From Zantedeschia hybrid cultivar (Eukaryota > Streptophyta > Magnoliopsida > Alismatales > Araceae), in the NCBI GenBank assembly GCA_030544215.1, contig JARZZO010000014.1:15162234-15226233 (forward strand): 64,000 nucleotides of DNA, written 5' to 3'. Below the pieces are notes generated by a model. It worked only from the letters and a program-made list of their open reading frames with translations. It searched no databases and was not told where the DNA came from. The first letter of the stretch is position 1. The number at the start of each line of letters is the position of its first letter. The position numbers and the translations under genes are program-made. Positions 1-11,015 of this stretch are shown here, piece by piece.

Positions 1-1505
1 AAACCACCTTTATCGGAAAAAAATGGCGGGAATGATAGTTGAGAATTCAATTCCTAGCTCTGTTTTCTTCATTTCTTGCCCCCTTTCTTCTCCACCATTG
101 AATTTCCTTCTCCCCCAATGACACGTCTTTGAAGCCCCTCCACAACGGTTTCCTTGTAGCAGCAGCTCTAGCTACTGACCAGCATGGCCACAATGCAGCA
201 GCCTTCTGATGCCTATAAAGTAGGTCAACTGAGAGAAGGTGATGGCACATGCATATATGTCCTTGCCGGCAATGTAACCATGGAGCAGCAATTCGGAAAA
301 ACAAATTGTGGTGCAATATTGTCCTGTGATAGGCTGGCTGCCACCAAAGGTGTCGTCTACTCAAATGGGAGACATCTTCTTGACCAATCTCGGCTCTTCT
401 CTGCACTCCTTACAAATCCCCTCACCCATTCAATGAATACCCACTGAAATGTCTTTGCCCTTATGCCATTGCCAAGAACATGAATGAAACTGGCCGGCAA
501 ACTTCCAAAAGAAACCAACAATGTGGAAACTGCACCGTGTAGGGCCTTGGCATCAACATGAAGTGGAGCACATCAATGGCATGTCCATCTCACTATTGAA
601 TTTCCCAACAATTCACTAACCGGTGAATCACAATCCCGACAAAATTAACTAAAAGCTTTTGAAATACTTTTGTTCCGGTTGACCTGATTTCCCACCTCAC
701 TGACTACCACTCCCCCAAAAAGCAAAACAAGTAATGAAGTCATACCTACAAAACTCTACTGGAGTCTTCATTTGAGCACATCATTCCTATCCCATGTTTC
801 CTTTCAGTCTGTTCTTTTTCTTTTCTGATTCACTCCTATTTTCCTGAACAGTTTTCTTCTCCCCTTTATGATCATAGTATGAAACTCGGATGGAAATTCT
901 GTCAATGAAACTCCAATAGGAATTCTGTGACAAAAGAGGAGGTGGGTTCAAAACTGGGAATCCCCAAGGAACCACAATAGACAGCCTGCTAAGAGGGAGA
1001 AAAAAAAAAACCATGTCTACATGCAATTCAAAGCCTACTCCTTCACCCTTGATTCCTCATTTCCAAGGCCAGAGATTTTCACGGATTCGATCGTCTCTAA
1101 TAAATCCTTTGACAGGACACATCGGATGCGGTATAATTGATGCGAAAAATTAACCAAGTTCTATGCCCTCCGCCAACTACTGGATAGGTTTTGCAGGTGA
1201 GCCAAAACCCCTGCAACCACAAAATACACGCACACACACACACACAAACGGAAATGAATAAAAAAAAAGCCATCTTCCCTAAAGATTATTGAAAGCAAAT
1301 TTGTTCAAACCCATACCCTCCAGGCTCCAGCTAATGTCGGCTCCACCCTCGGCAAAGAAGATGGAAAAGGATTTAAATAACAAGATCAAGACTTTATCTT
1401 TCTTCCAAATTACGGCAGATTAGGGATGCCAATGCCAATAAAAACAACAAAAACAGATCTAAAACAGAAACAGTGGGCGAAAAAAAGGGAAAGAAAGAAG
1501 GAGAC
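1..1505. other. unassigned flank, probably intron 1 of the Josephin gene
   Basis: No protein family was recognised on either strand. An open frame at 184-447 (+) and its antisense at 47-406 show no family motif and no splice context that I trust. If the Josephin exon at 1506-1598 is real, this stretch lies on the downstream side of its splice donor and would be intron, with the remaining exons off the left edge. A short AC-rich run sits near 1228-1246. Confidence 0.4.
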
Positions 1506-1598
1506 CTGAAGGAGATTATTGAGCGCATGCAGCAGGCAGAACTGCAGTTTCTGCCTCTCGTGGTAGATTCGCCGCTGCTCCCGCTCCGCTCCTTGCAT
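1506..1598 (-). CDS. Josephin-like deubiquitinase, exon 1 only
   Basis: This exon encodes 31 residues from an ATG at 1598. It contains the N-terminal Josephin signature IYHERQKLQFCLLHALNNLL, in which the Cys of QFCLLH is the family's catalytic cysteine. It ends in CAG followed by the donor GTCTCC at 1505-1500. Josephin proteases (ataxin-3 and plant Josephin-like proteins) are papain-fold enzymes that hydrolyse ubiquitin conjugates. The frame stays open upstream, but the start at 1598 gives the usual short leader before the signature. The catalytic His and the Asn or Asp residues lie in later exons that I could not find at 1-1505, so the gene probably continues off the left edge. An isolated exon-1 relic is also possible. 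Confidence 0.72.
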
Positions 1599-2181
1599 GC
1601 CCTCAAGCCCCCAACCTTCGCCCACAGAAGAATTAAAGAAGAAGGAAGAAGAGGGGAAAGGGACAAGGATATATGTCTGCTTGCGTCGTCTCCTAGGTCG
1701 AGGTGGAGATCGAAGGGCGACTTCGCACAAACTACTAGTTATCCAGCCCCTTTTTTGTCTATCTTGATCCGTAATTACAGATTCACCCTCGTCAGAAACC
1801 TAAAGTGCACGTAAAACCTTGTTACAAGTTTCTTTGTCCATCAAAGTCCTTGCACTTATTTAAGTCGAGTCGTAGTTAAGGAATGCTGGCATAGCCGCGG
1901 TCTAGCATGTCCATATTACAGTTTCTTTAATTGGATAACGGATAAGTTTGGAATTAGATGTGTTGTTCTAGGAAAAAGTTTTGTCAATTAGATGTGTTGT
2001 TCAGAGAATAAATAGAATAAATGATTCAGTCAATTTATTTCGTCCTATTTTGAGGTAAGTAAAAAGTGTTTCAAAGTAAAATACTTTTTTATTCTTATAC
2101 ATAAGTAATCCAGAATAACTGATTCCGAATATATAAACCATCCCGTTATCAAAATGGACTCTCAATTTACGTTACCGTTTA
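1599..2181. other. upstream region of the Josephin exon
   Basis: No gene is seen here. On the minus strand this is the 5' side of the Josephin exon. An ATATAT-type sequence at about 1668-1675, roughly 70 bp upstream of the ATG, is a weak TATA candidate. The part next to 2182 is AT-rich and carries the left ATTAT target duplication of element A at 2182-2186. Confidence 0.35.
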
Positions 2182-2186
2182 ATTAT

Positions 2187-3187
2187 TGATGTAGACTGGA
2201 TCTATCACGACCGGACTCCGAGGCCGGAATCCGGAAAAGAGGATCTGAAGCCGGTTCGGATCGGTGTTGCTGAGGCCCGACGGGGATCCGGAAGGCCGAG
2301 GAGGCGGAGGCGGAGACGAGGGTCCGAAGGCCGAGGGGCGCCTCGGTCGGTGCGGACTCGTCCTCCGGGAAGTCGAGGCCGAGGCTCCTTCGGCGGGCGA
2401 AGGGGCGGCGCGGATGAAGCTCTTTCTTGGCAATACGGCCGACAGGCGATGAAGCCGGACGAAGGGACGGCGCGGGGCCGAGCCTCCCGTTGCGGGGCAG
2501 CCGTCGGACGGTGTCGAGACCAAGGAGAGGAGTCCGAGGTCGGCGGCCGAGACCGACTCGGGGAGGTCGGCGATGATTCGAACCGAGCCCCTGCAGGAGG
2601 GAAAGAAGAAGAAGAACCAGTCAGCAGGAGTCCCGGGCGTCAGCCCTGGGGAACCCCCTCCGACGGTCAAGTTAGCTTCTGAAGAAGATTCGATTCAGGA
2701 AGCAAGAAGAAATAGCTAGAACACTATTCGGACAGTAGTCCTTTAAGGGGTTTCGGAAGCTTAGGGGGGCATCCGTTTTTCCCACCACCCCCTTGGCCAC
2801 AAATAGCAGGATACTTATAGCGGGGGGTAGCGGATGGTTAACGGTGGCAGCCGATACAGGACTAAAAGGAGGCTTACTGACAAACCGCCATAGCGTCTGA
2901 TCCGCCACCGGAGTGGGCCGGATTCGGCTACCGGGCCGAAGGGGGTTGGGCCGCTGACGGGCCGAAGCCTGCTGGGCCCTGGGCCGCCGTGCTGTTCCCG
3001 GGCCGTAGGCTGGTGGGCCGCTGACGGGCTGAAGCCTGCTGGGCCGGGAGCGACGGGGCCGCTTATGGGCCGAGGGCTGCTGGGCCGCTAACGGGCCGAA
3101 GGCCGCCGGAGGGCCTAATACTGCCACTGTTGGGCTGAATGGGGTTTGGGCCTGCTTCAATGGGCTGAATCGGATTCTGCCGCATCA
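2187..3187 (-). repeat. 3' LTR of element A
   Basis: This 1001-bp LTR aligns with 7964-8964 without gaps. I count seven differences, all transitions. It is GC-rich and gives rise to spurious arginine- and proline-rich open frames on both strands. Confidence 0.95.
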
Positions 3188-3211
3188 CATAGCCCCCCAC
3201 TCTTGTCTTCC
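3188..3211 (-). promoter_or_regulatory. polypurine tract of element A
   Basis: Read on the minus strand, this tract is purine-rich around GAGTGGGGGG and lies just upstream of the 3' LTR. That is the position of the plus-strand DNA primer in LTR elements. The same sequence abuts the 3' LTR of element B at 38059. Confidence 0.75.
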
Positions 3212-3419
3212 TCAGTTCTGAGATGGCAAGAGTAAAATCTGAGACCTCCTCGGAAGAGTGATACGGTATATGCTTCGTTTGAAAAAACCTTTGCTTTGTA
3301 TAAAAAAGCCGCTTCAGGTTGGCCGAGGGCTGTTGGCAAACAGCTTCGTCTAAGGCCGGGACCTTGTCGGAGATACCTTCGTCTTATGTCGAGACTTGGT
3401 GTACATAGAACACCATGTC

Positions 3420-5640
3420 GCTTCCCGATCGGTACGGGTTATTTGCGGACTCAGAAATATACCGTGCCGCTTCCCGAACCGGTACACATGGCCGAAGCCA
3501 CTCTCGGTTCGGGTTACCTGCGGGCTTAGAAGAACCGTGCCGCTTCCCGATCGGTACGGGTTATTTGCGGACTTAGAAATATACCGTGCCGCTTCCCGAA
3601 CCGGTACACATGGCCGAAGCCACTCTCGGTTCAGGTTACCTGCGGGCTTAGAAGAACCGTGCCGCTTCCCGATCGGTACGGGTTATTTGCGGACTTAGAA
3701 GAACCGTGCCGCTTCCCGATCGGTACGGGTTATTTGCGGACTTAGAAATATACCGTGCCGCTTCCCGAACCGGTACACATGGCCGAAGCCACTCTCGGTT
3801 CAGGTTACCTGCGGGCTTAAAAGAACCGTGCCGCTTCCCGATCGGTACGGGTTATTTGCGGACTTAGAAATATACCGTGCCGCTTCCCGAACCGGTACAC
3901 ATGGCCGAAGCCACTCTCGGTTCAGGTTACCTGCGGGCTTAAAAGAACCGTGCCGCTTCCCGATCGGTACGGGTTATTTGCGGACTTAGAAATATACCGT
4001 GCCGCTTCCCGAACCGGTACACATGGCCGAAGCCACTCTCGGTTCAGGTTACCTGCGGGCTTAGAAGAACCGTGCCGCTTCCCGATCGGTACGGGTTATT
4101 TGCGGACTTAGAAATATACCGTGCCGCTTCCCGAACCGGTACACATGGCCGAAGCCACTCTCGGTTCAGGTTACCTGCGGGCTTAGAAGAACCGTGCCGC
4201 TTCCCGATCGGTACGGGTTATTTGCGGACTTAGAAGAACCGTGCCGCTTCCCGATCGGTACGGGTTATTTGCGGACTTAGAAATATACCGTGCCGCTTCC
4301 CGAACCGGTACACATGGCCGAAGCCACTCTCGGTTCAGGTTACCTGCGGGCTTAAAAGAACCGTGCCGCTTCCCGATCGGTACGGGTTATTTGCGGACTT
4401 AGAAATATACCGTGCCGCTTCCCGAACCGGTACACATGGCCGAAGCCACTCTCGGTTCAGGTTACCTGCGGGCTTAGAAGAACCGTGCCGCTTCCCGATC
4501 GGTACGGGTTATTTGCGGACTTAGAAGAACCGTGCCGCTTCCCGATCGGTACGGGTTATTTGCGGACTTAGAAATATACCGTGCCGCTTCCCGAACCGGT
4601 ACACATGGCCGAAGCCACTCTCGGTTCAGGTTACCTGCGGGCTTAAAAGAACCGTGCCGCTTCTCGATCGGTACGGGTTATTTGCGGACTTAGAAGAACC
4701 GTGCCGCTTCCCGATCGGTACGGGTTATTTGCGGACTTAGAAATATACCGTGCCGCTTCCCGAACCGGTACACATGGCCGAAGCCACTCTCGGTTCAGGT
4801 TACCTGCGGGCTTAAAAGAACCGTGCCGCTTCCCGATCGGTACGGGTTATTTGCGGACTTAGAAATATACCGTGCCGCTTCCCGAACCGGTACACATGGC
4901 CGAAGCCACTCTCGGTTCAGGTTACCTGCGGGCTTAGAAGAACCGTGCCGCTTCCCGATCGGTACGGGTTATTTGCGGACTTAGAAGAACCGTGCCGCTT
5001 CCCGATCGGTACGGGTTATTTGCGGACTTAGAAATATACCGTGCCGCTTCCCGAACCGGTACACATGGCCGAAGCCACTCTCGGTTCAGGTTACCTGCGG
5101 GCTTAGAAGAACCGTGCCGCTTCCCGATCCGGTACACATGGCCGAAGCCACTCTCGGTTCAGGTTACCTGCGGGCTTAAAAGAACCGTGCCGCTTCCCGA
5201 TCGGTACGGGTTATTTGCGGACTTAGAAGAACCGTGCCGCTTCCCGATCGGTACGGGTTATTTGCGGACTTAGAAATATACCGTGCCGCTTCCCGAACCG
5301 GTACACATGGCCGAAGCCACTCTCGGTTCAGGTTACCTGTGGGCTTAGAAGAACCGTGCCGCTTCCCGAACCGGTACACATGGCCGAAGCCACTCTCGGT
5401 TCAGGTTACCTGCGGGCTTAGAAGAACCGTGCCGCTTCCCGATCCGGTACACATGGCCGAAGCCACTCTCGGTTCAGGTTACCTGCGGGCTTAAAAGAAC
5501 CGTGCCGCTTCCCGATCGGTACGGGTTATTTGCGGACTTAGAAGAACCGTGCCGCTTCCCGATCGGTACGGGTTATTTGCGGACTTAGAAATATACCGTG
5601 CCGCTTCCCGAACCGGTACACATGGCCGAAGCCACTCTCG
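3420..5640. repeat. composite tandem array (47-bp and 75-bp units) in element A
   Basis: Two related units alternate. The first is about 47 bp and contains CGATCGGTACGGGTTATTTG. The second is about 75 bp and contains CGAACCGGTACACATGG. They form 122-bp dimers, interrupted at several places by an extra 47-bp unit (169-bp steps). This is a higher-order structure like that of satellite DNA. The array lies between gag and the 3' LTR where pol is missing. Short open frames across it are artefacts of the repeat. Confidence 0.93.
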
Positions 5641-6515
5641 GTACGGTTTACACGGACTTAGAGAAAACCATTCCGCTCCGGATACGGTTTGCATGGCCGA
5701 AGCCACTCCCGGTACGGTTTACACGGACTTAGAGAAAACCATGCCGCTCCCGATACGGTTTGCATGGCCGAAGCCACTCCCGGTACGGTTTACACGGACT
5801 TAGAGAAAACCATGCCGCTCCCGATACGGTTTGCATGGCCGAAGCCACTCCCGGTACGGTTTACACGGACTTAGAGAAAACCATGCCGCTCCCGATACGG
5901 TTTGCATGGCCGAAGCCACTCCCGGTACGGTTTACACGGACTTAGAGAAAACCATGCCGCTCCCGATACGGTTTGCATGGCCGAAGCCACTCCCGGTACG
6001 GTTTACACGGACTTAGAGAAAACCATGCCGCTCCCGATACGGTTTGCATGGCCGAAGCCACTCCCGGTACGGTTTACGCGGACTTAGAGAAAACCATGCC
6101 GCTCCCGATACGGTTTGCATGGCCGAAGCCACTCCCGGTACGGTTTACGCGGACTTAGAGAAAACCATGCCGCTCCCGATACGGTTTGCATAGCCGAAGC
6201 CACTCCCGGTACGGTTTACACGGACTTAGAGAAAACCATGCCGCTCCCGATACGGTTTGCATGGCCGAAGCCACTCCCGGTACGGTTTACACGGACTTAG
6301 AGAAAACCATGCCGCTCCCGATACGGTTTGCATGGCCGAAGCCACTCCCGGTACGGTTTACACAGACTTAGAGAAAACCATGCCGCTCCCGATACGGTTT
6401 GCATGGCCGAAGCCACTCCCGGTACGGTTTACACGGACTTAGAGAAAACCATGCCGCTCCCGATACGGTTTGCATGGCCGAAGCCACTCCCGGTACGGTT
6501 TACGCGGACTTTGAA
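5641..6515. repeat. 71-bp tandem array in element A
   Basis: About 12 nearly identical 71-bp units are present. Each contains two related halves, CCGCTCCCGATACGGTTT and CCACTCCCGGTACGGTTT, so the unit is itself an old dimer. The array is homologous to the 73-bp array of element B (41950-42955). It passes into the composite array on its left through a shared half-unit near 5635. Confidence 0.94.
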
Positions 6516-6686
6516 TAATGCCGCTCCAATCCGATACTAACGGCCAGAGCCGCCCTCGGATAGGGTTGACGCGGTCTTTGAATAATGTCGCTCTGGTCGG
6601 CGGATCAAGTCCTTCATCTCCATGAGCATTTGGGAAGGGGAAGCAGGCAAGGGCAGATGCCGCTGTTGCGGGTTCCGTCGCCTCTC
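6516..6686 (-). other. degenerate repeat units and remnant gag tail of element A
   Basis: Positions 6516-6606 hold two degenerate units of the array type. Positions about 6607-6686 are still homologous to the gag frame of element B beyond the premature stop at 6687. The breakpoint that removed the zinc knuckle and all of pol therefore lies near 6606. Confidence 0.65.
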
Positions 6687-7928
6687 TCAGTCCCATTCCC
6701 CCCTGCGATACCGCTTTCGGGAGGACTGCTGGTCCTCGGGCCGAGGGTGGACCACTCGGGGGACAGGTGCCAAAGTTGCGTCGGCTACGCCTTTACCTTT
6801 AGATATCATCAGGGCCTCCCGGTTGACATACTTGTGCGCCCGGGCTACGAGGTCCTGGAAGGTAGGGGGATGGCGTTTCCCGATGGAGCCGAGGAGCCCT
6901 TCGTCCCGACACCCGCTGATCACGGCCGAGACCGCGATCGAGCTATCAAGGTTTGGGATTTGGGCGGCCTCGGTCCAAAACCTGGTGAAATACTCCTGGA
7001 GAGTTTCGGTGGAGCCTTGCCGGATGGCTAATAGGCTAGCCGATGTCTTGTACTGCCGGGTGGCATCATAAAACTGGTCGATAAACAACTGACCCAACTG
7101 GACCAAGGAACGGATGGAGTTGGGGGCCAGTGCCTCGAACCAGGTTAGAGCAGTCTTCTCGAGGGTGAGGGGGAAAAGTCGGCAGCGGACTGCTTCGGTG
7201 ACCCCTCGGACCGAGAGATATGCGTTGAATCTCTGGAGATGACAGACCGGATCTGTCATTCCGTCGTAGAGAGGACCCTTCGGCAGCTTGAAATCTGGAG
7301 GCACTTCGGTAGCCAGGAGCTCCGCCGTGAACGGGGTCTGCTCTAGGATGTTACTGGCCAGAGGTGCCCCGTATGGCCGAGACACCATCTTCTGCATTTC
7401 CTTCTTCATCGCCGCTAGCCGCCGGTCCAGGTCCGGGGCGGTTGAGGTGGCGACTGACTGTCCACCGGTTCTGACCGGGCGGAATTCGGACGAAACAAAG
7501 CCTTGTTTTGTCAGGCGATTGAAGCGAGGGGCTCGGGCAAGTAACGTCGAGGGCTTGCTGCGTGCTGAGGCGGTTTTGCCAAGGAAAACCGGTGCGGGTG
7601 CCGGCCGGAGCCTCGCATCTTGAACCGGATAAAGTGGAGGGAGCAGTGCTTGCTGAGGAAGCTGTCCTATCAGTCCCATGCGCTGGACGATGGCAGACAC
7701 CATCTCCTGAAGAGGCGCTAGGGATTTGACGGCAGTTGCCAGCGTTGCTATCTGCTGCTGGAGTACTCCCACCCGGTTGTCTTCCGCGACAAGGGACTCT
7801 GGTAAGACTGGCAGAGTCGCACTTGTCGGAGTACAAGGGGCGCCTTCGGACGGCAGTAGCTGTGCCGAGGCTTCCCGTGCCTCTGCTTCGCTCTGTCCGG
7901 ATTGTCGGGTGACAGGTCGTTGAGACAT
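6687..7928 (-). CDS. truncated Gag of element A
   Basis: This frame encodes 413 residues from an ATG at 7928, just downstream of the primer-binding site. The frame is also open backwards through the LTR to 8447, but the start MSQRP matches the gag start of element B. It has a long polar N-terminus with a short predicted coiled coil, then the capsid-like Retrotrans_gag region (from about residue 215, with LTWFEALAPNSI and EYFTRF). It stops at TGA (6687-6689) where element B reads a Lys codon. The CHHC zinc knuckle is absent, so RNA binding may be impaired. Gag would assemble the cytoplasmic particle. Confidence 0.85.
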   Translation of the reverse strand: MSQRPVTRQSGQSEAEAREASAQLLPSEGAPCTPTSATLPVLPESLVAEDNRVGVLQQQIATLATAVKSLAPLQEMVSAIVQRMGLIGQLPQQALLPPLYPVQDARLRPAPAPVFLGKTASARSKPSTLLARAPRFNRLTKQGFVSSEFRPVRTGGQSVATSTAPDLDRRLAAMKKEMQKMVSRPYGAPLASNILEQTPFTAELLATEVPPDFKLPKGPLYDGMTDPVCHLQRFNAYLSVRGVTEAVRCRLFPLTLEKTALTWFEALAPNSIRSLVQLGQLFIDQFYDATRQYKTSASLLAIRQGSTETLQEYFTRFWTEAAQIPNLDSSIAVSAVISGCRDEGLLGSIGKRHPPTFQDLVARAHKYVNREALMISKGKGVADATLAPVPRVVHPRPEDQQSSRKRYRRGEWD

Positions 7929-7943
7929 GACTTGTTTGTTTGG

Positions 7944-7961
7944 TTCCCACAGACGGCGCCA
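7944..7961 (-). promoter_or_regulatory. primer-binding site of element A
   Basis: On the minus strand the 18 nt begin TGGCGCCGTCTGTGGG, 2 nt after the 5' LTR. A TGG start, complementary to a tRNA 3' CCA, is standard. The tRNA species was not assigned. The site is identical in element B (48540-48557). Confidence 0.8.
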
Positions 7962-7963
7962 CG

Positions 7964-8964
7964 TGATGTAGACTGGATCTATCACGACCGGACTCCGAGG
8001 CCGGAATCCGGAAAAGAGGATCCGAAGCCGGTTCGGATCGGTGTTGTTGAGGCCCGACGGGGATCCGGAAGGCCGAGGAGGCGGAGGCAGAGACGAGGGT
8101 CCGAAGGCCGAGGGGCGCCTCGGTCGGTGCGGACTCGTCCTCCGGGAAGTCGAGGCCGAGGCTCCTTCGGCGGGCGAAGGGGCGGCGCGGATGAAGCTCT
8201 TTCTTGGCAATACGGCCGACAGGCGATGAAGCCGGACGAAGGGACGGCGCGGGGCCGAGCCTCCCGTTGCGGGGCAGCCGTCGGACGGCGTCGAGACCAA
8301 GGAGAGGAGTCCGAGGTCGGCGGCCGAGACCGACTCGGGGAGGTCGGCGATGATTCGAACCGAGCCCCTGCAGGAGGGAAAGAAGAAGAAGAACCAGTCA
8401 GCAGGAGTCCCGGGCGTCAGCCCTGGGGAACCCCCTCCGACGGTCAAGTTAGCTTCTGAAGAAGATTCGATTCAGGAAGCAAGAAGAAATAGCTAGAACA
8501 CTATTCGGACAGTAGTCCTTTAAGGGGTTTCGGAAGCTTAGGGGGGCATCCGTTTTTCCCACCACCCCCTTGGCCACAAATAGCAGGATACTTATAGCGG
8601 AGGGTAGCGGATGGTTAACGGTGGCAGCCGATACAGGACTAAAAGGAGGCTTACTGACAAACCGCCATAGCGTCTGATCCGCCACCGGAGTGGGCCGGAT
8701 TCGGCTATCGGGCCGAAGGGGGTTGGGCCGCTGACGGGCCGAAGCCTGCTGGGCCCTGAGCCGCCGTGCTGTTCCCGGGCCGTAGGCTGGTGGGCCGCTG
8801 ACGGGCTGAAGCCTGCTGGGCCGGGAGCGACGGGGCCGCTTATGGGCCGAGGGCTGCTGGGCCGCTAACGGGCCGAAGGCCGCCGGAGGGCCTAATACTG
8901 CCACTGTTGGGCTGAATGGGGTTTGGGCCTGCTTCAATGGGCTGAATCGGATTCTGCCGCATCA
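7964..8964 (-). repeat. 5' LTR of element A
   Basis: This 1001-bp LTR is nearly identical to 2187-3187. On the minus strand a TATAAGTA box at 8589-8596 is a plausible core promoter for the genomic transcript. The ATTAT target duplication follows at 8965-8969. Confidence 0.94.
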
Positions 8965-8969
8965 ATTAT

Positions 8970-11015
8970 CAAATTAAAAGATATCAATATCACAAATCAT
9001 TGGCCTGGCCGACAGGTAAACTCTTGACTTGCTCTTTTGAAATTGACAGATCGAGCTGAATCCAGCCAAATTACAATGAGAAATGCTTGGTCCGAGTGAC
9101 GAAAATCTCGGCACGTTCTCTGGCTATTGCTGCTGGAATTCGAAATGGTTTGCTGTAAGGCCTCTTTGTGCAAACTTCTTACCCAACTCCTATCAAGATG
9201 AGCATGCGACTGTAATTTCACTGACTTGCGTAAGAGTGTTCCCTTCCCAATTTTCTGAAACTTTTCACTTTGTTGTTTGTTTCAAAGTAAAACTCTATAA
9301 TTCATCGGTTTCAAAATCTCCGATTTTAAAACAAGTTGATTGTTTGTGCAATAAAAGCAGAGAATGCTTAAATCTTCTTGTTTTAATTTATAGTGAGCCT
9401 CTCCTGTACGCGAAAACAAGGAATTTAACTATCAAATAAGTAAACAAAATACAAATATGATTTTATTTTACATTATTTTAAACATAAAAAAATACCGTAA
9501 AATAAAATAATTATTTTACATTACGCTGTTTTACGTTAAAACAAACAATGGCTTTCGCCTTTTCGACTTTTGATGTAATAAGCTCTCAGCATTTGAGCAG
9601 GAAAACAAAGGAAGTGATGATTACTGTGTTTTTATTTTAAAGGATAACTACGACACCTTGGAAACAAAGTGTGCTAGTGGAGAAGCAGATTTAATGGCTG
9701 CAGATTACCTAGTTACTAACATGAATACAAGTTGATGCATATGGTGGATCTACGCTAAAATCATATGTTGCTAAGATAATGTTGACAGCATACCAAACAT
9801 TTTATGTCATCAAAATTGTAAATAGACAACTGTAGTTTATAACTGGACCGTGCAAAGATAGTCACAGCCTTCGTATCGTTGAAATAGTTTTTGATGAGGT
9901 ACATAATGGACAAAAGCAACTAATGTTTTGTATGACACTTGACCAAAGTGCAAGCCAACAGCATCCTTCCTGTTGATTTTCAAGAGCTAGATGGCTCATG
10001 AGCTTCGAAAAAACAATTATATAAAAATGAATTTTACGTTTAAAGAAATAAAAACAAATCATTTTATTTGACATAAAATATCTTAGTGCACAGGTTCACA
10101 GGCTATTGTTCTACTTCACCATATGATCGGTCAGTAGAAAACTGCATGTACACTAACACACGGTCATAAGCAGGGAAACAATAACAAGGGGGAGGCTAAC
10201 ACGGATAAATAAAGGGCTAGGTAAACAAGAACAATAAATGGCGTTGCTCGCAAATCTTCATCACCAGCTTCAGTGGCAGATCCAGTATTAATTCAGTGGG
10301 GTCTTAAGACCTCACTGGATTTTTCCAAACTTATTAGTCCAACACAAAGCAATCTTGTCCGGAATCACACTGACCCAACTTAGGACCTCACTGGCTCAAC
10401 TCAAGACCCCCATATGACCTAACCCAAGACCTCAATGACCCAATCATACTTATGACTTAATGTCCGAGTGACCCTGCTGAACAAAACTTCTGCAACACAA
10501 TCAAAGGTGAGTTAGAAGGAAGACTTTTTGTTCCATCAAGTTTGAACTCCGCGACTGTAACAGCAATGCCCAAGAATGCGAGGCCACATCATTTTACAAA
10601 TCAAAATGCAAAGATTAATCTTTACAAAATACACTGAGACTGTTGTATATTGGACTATATAATCAAGGTAGGTAAATAAAGGAGATCAAATCTGGCAAAA
10701 TTGTTTCTCTCTATGTATGTCAAATGGTGGAATTCAAGCAGTGTCAGCACCTCCCCTGCGCAGCTTCCTTTCACATGTAGTGTCCACCGATGTCTCCGCA
10801 CAGAGGTTAGTGGCAGCGTTTGGAGTTCTCTACTCTTAAATTCCCTGTAGCAGGATTCCATTAACCCACCGTGGTCCATCCATGAAATGCTTGGAACCAC
10901 GAAATGCTTGGAAGCCATTTTACCAATCTGTCTTCGCTCTCAAGATCTACCCTTCAGCATGTTTCCAAATAAATCCTATCTTGTAACCTTGCTTAGTGGT
11001 AAACCATCTTCTCGG
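8970..11015. other. intergenic stretch and 3' region of the transporter gene
   Basis: No protein family was recognised. Before element A inserted, 8970 was contiguous with 2181. The part from about 10650 to 11015 directly follows the stop codon of the minus-strand transporter gene and probably includes its 3' UTR. I found no clear polyadenylation signal. Confidence 0.4.

Larger units (their letters stand above)
2187..8964 (-). mobile_element. element A: non-autonomous Ty3/gypsy (Tat-type) LTR retrotransposon
   Basis: This is a complete insertion of 6778 bp bounded by two 1001-bp LTRs that start TGATGTAG and end CATCA. It is flanked by the perfect 5-bp duplication ATTAT (2182-2186 and 8965-8969). 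On the minus strand the order is 5' LTR (7964-8964), primer-binding site, gag, tandem repeats, polypurine tract, 3' LTR (2187-3187). There is no protease, reverse transcriptase, RNase H or integrase, so the element cannot mobilise itself. Its LTR, primer site and gag match element B (37038-48614) closely. It is best read as a deletion derivative of that family, presumably moved by an autonomous relative. Confidence 0.93.

Noticed and set aside
184..447. Possible protein-coding exon at the left edge
   Set aside because: No family motif, no splice support and no codon pattern that I trust. It is probably a chance frame.
2179..2670. Arg- and Pro-rich open frames in the LTRs of A (also 7902-8459, 8449-8937 and others)
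   Set aside because: They occur on both strands of a GC-rich LTR and match no family. They follow from base composition.
3420..6515. Regular repeats with short spacers that might be taken for a CRISPR array
   Set aside because: Units are contiguous and nearly identical throughout, with no unique spacers, no cas genes and a plant context. They are tandem repeats in a retrotransposon.
5689..6540. A series of overlapping 61-codon open frames with nearly the same protein
   Set aside because: They recur every 71 bp because the repeat unit happens to lack a stop in that phase. They have no start context or known family and vanish outside the array. The same applies to the frames at 41907-42941.
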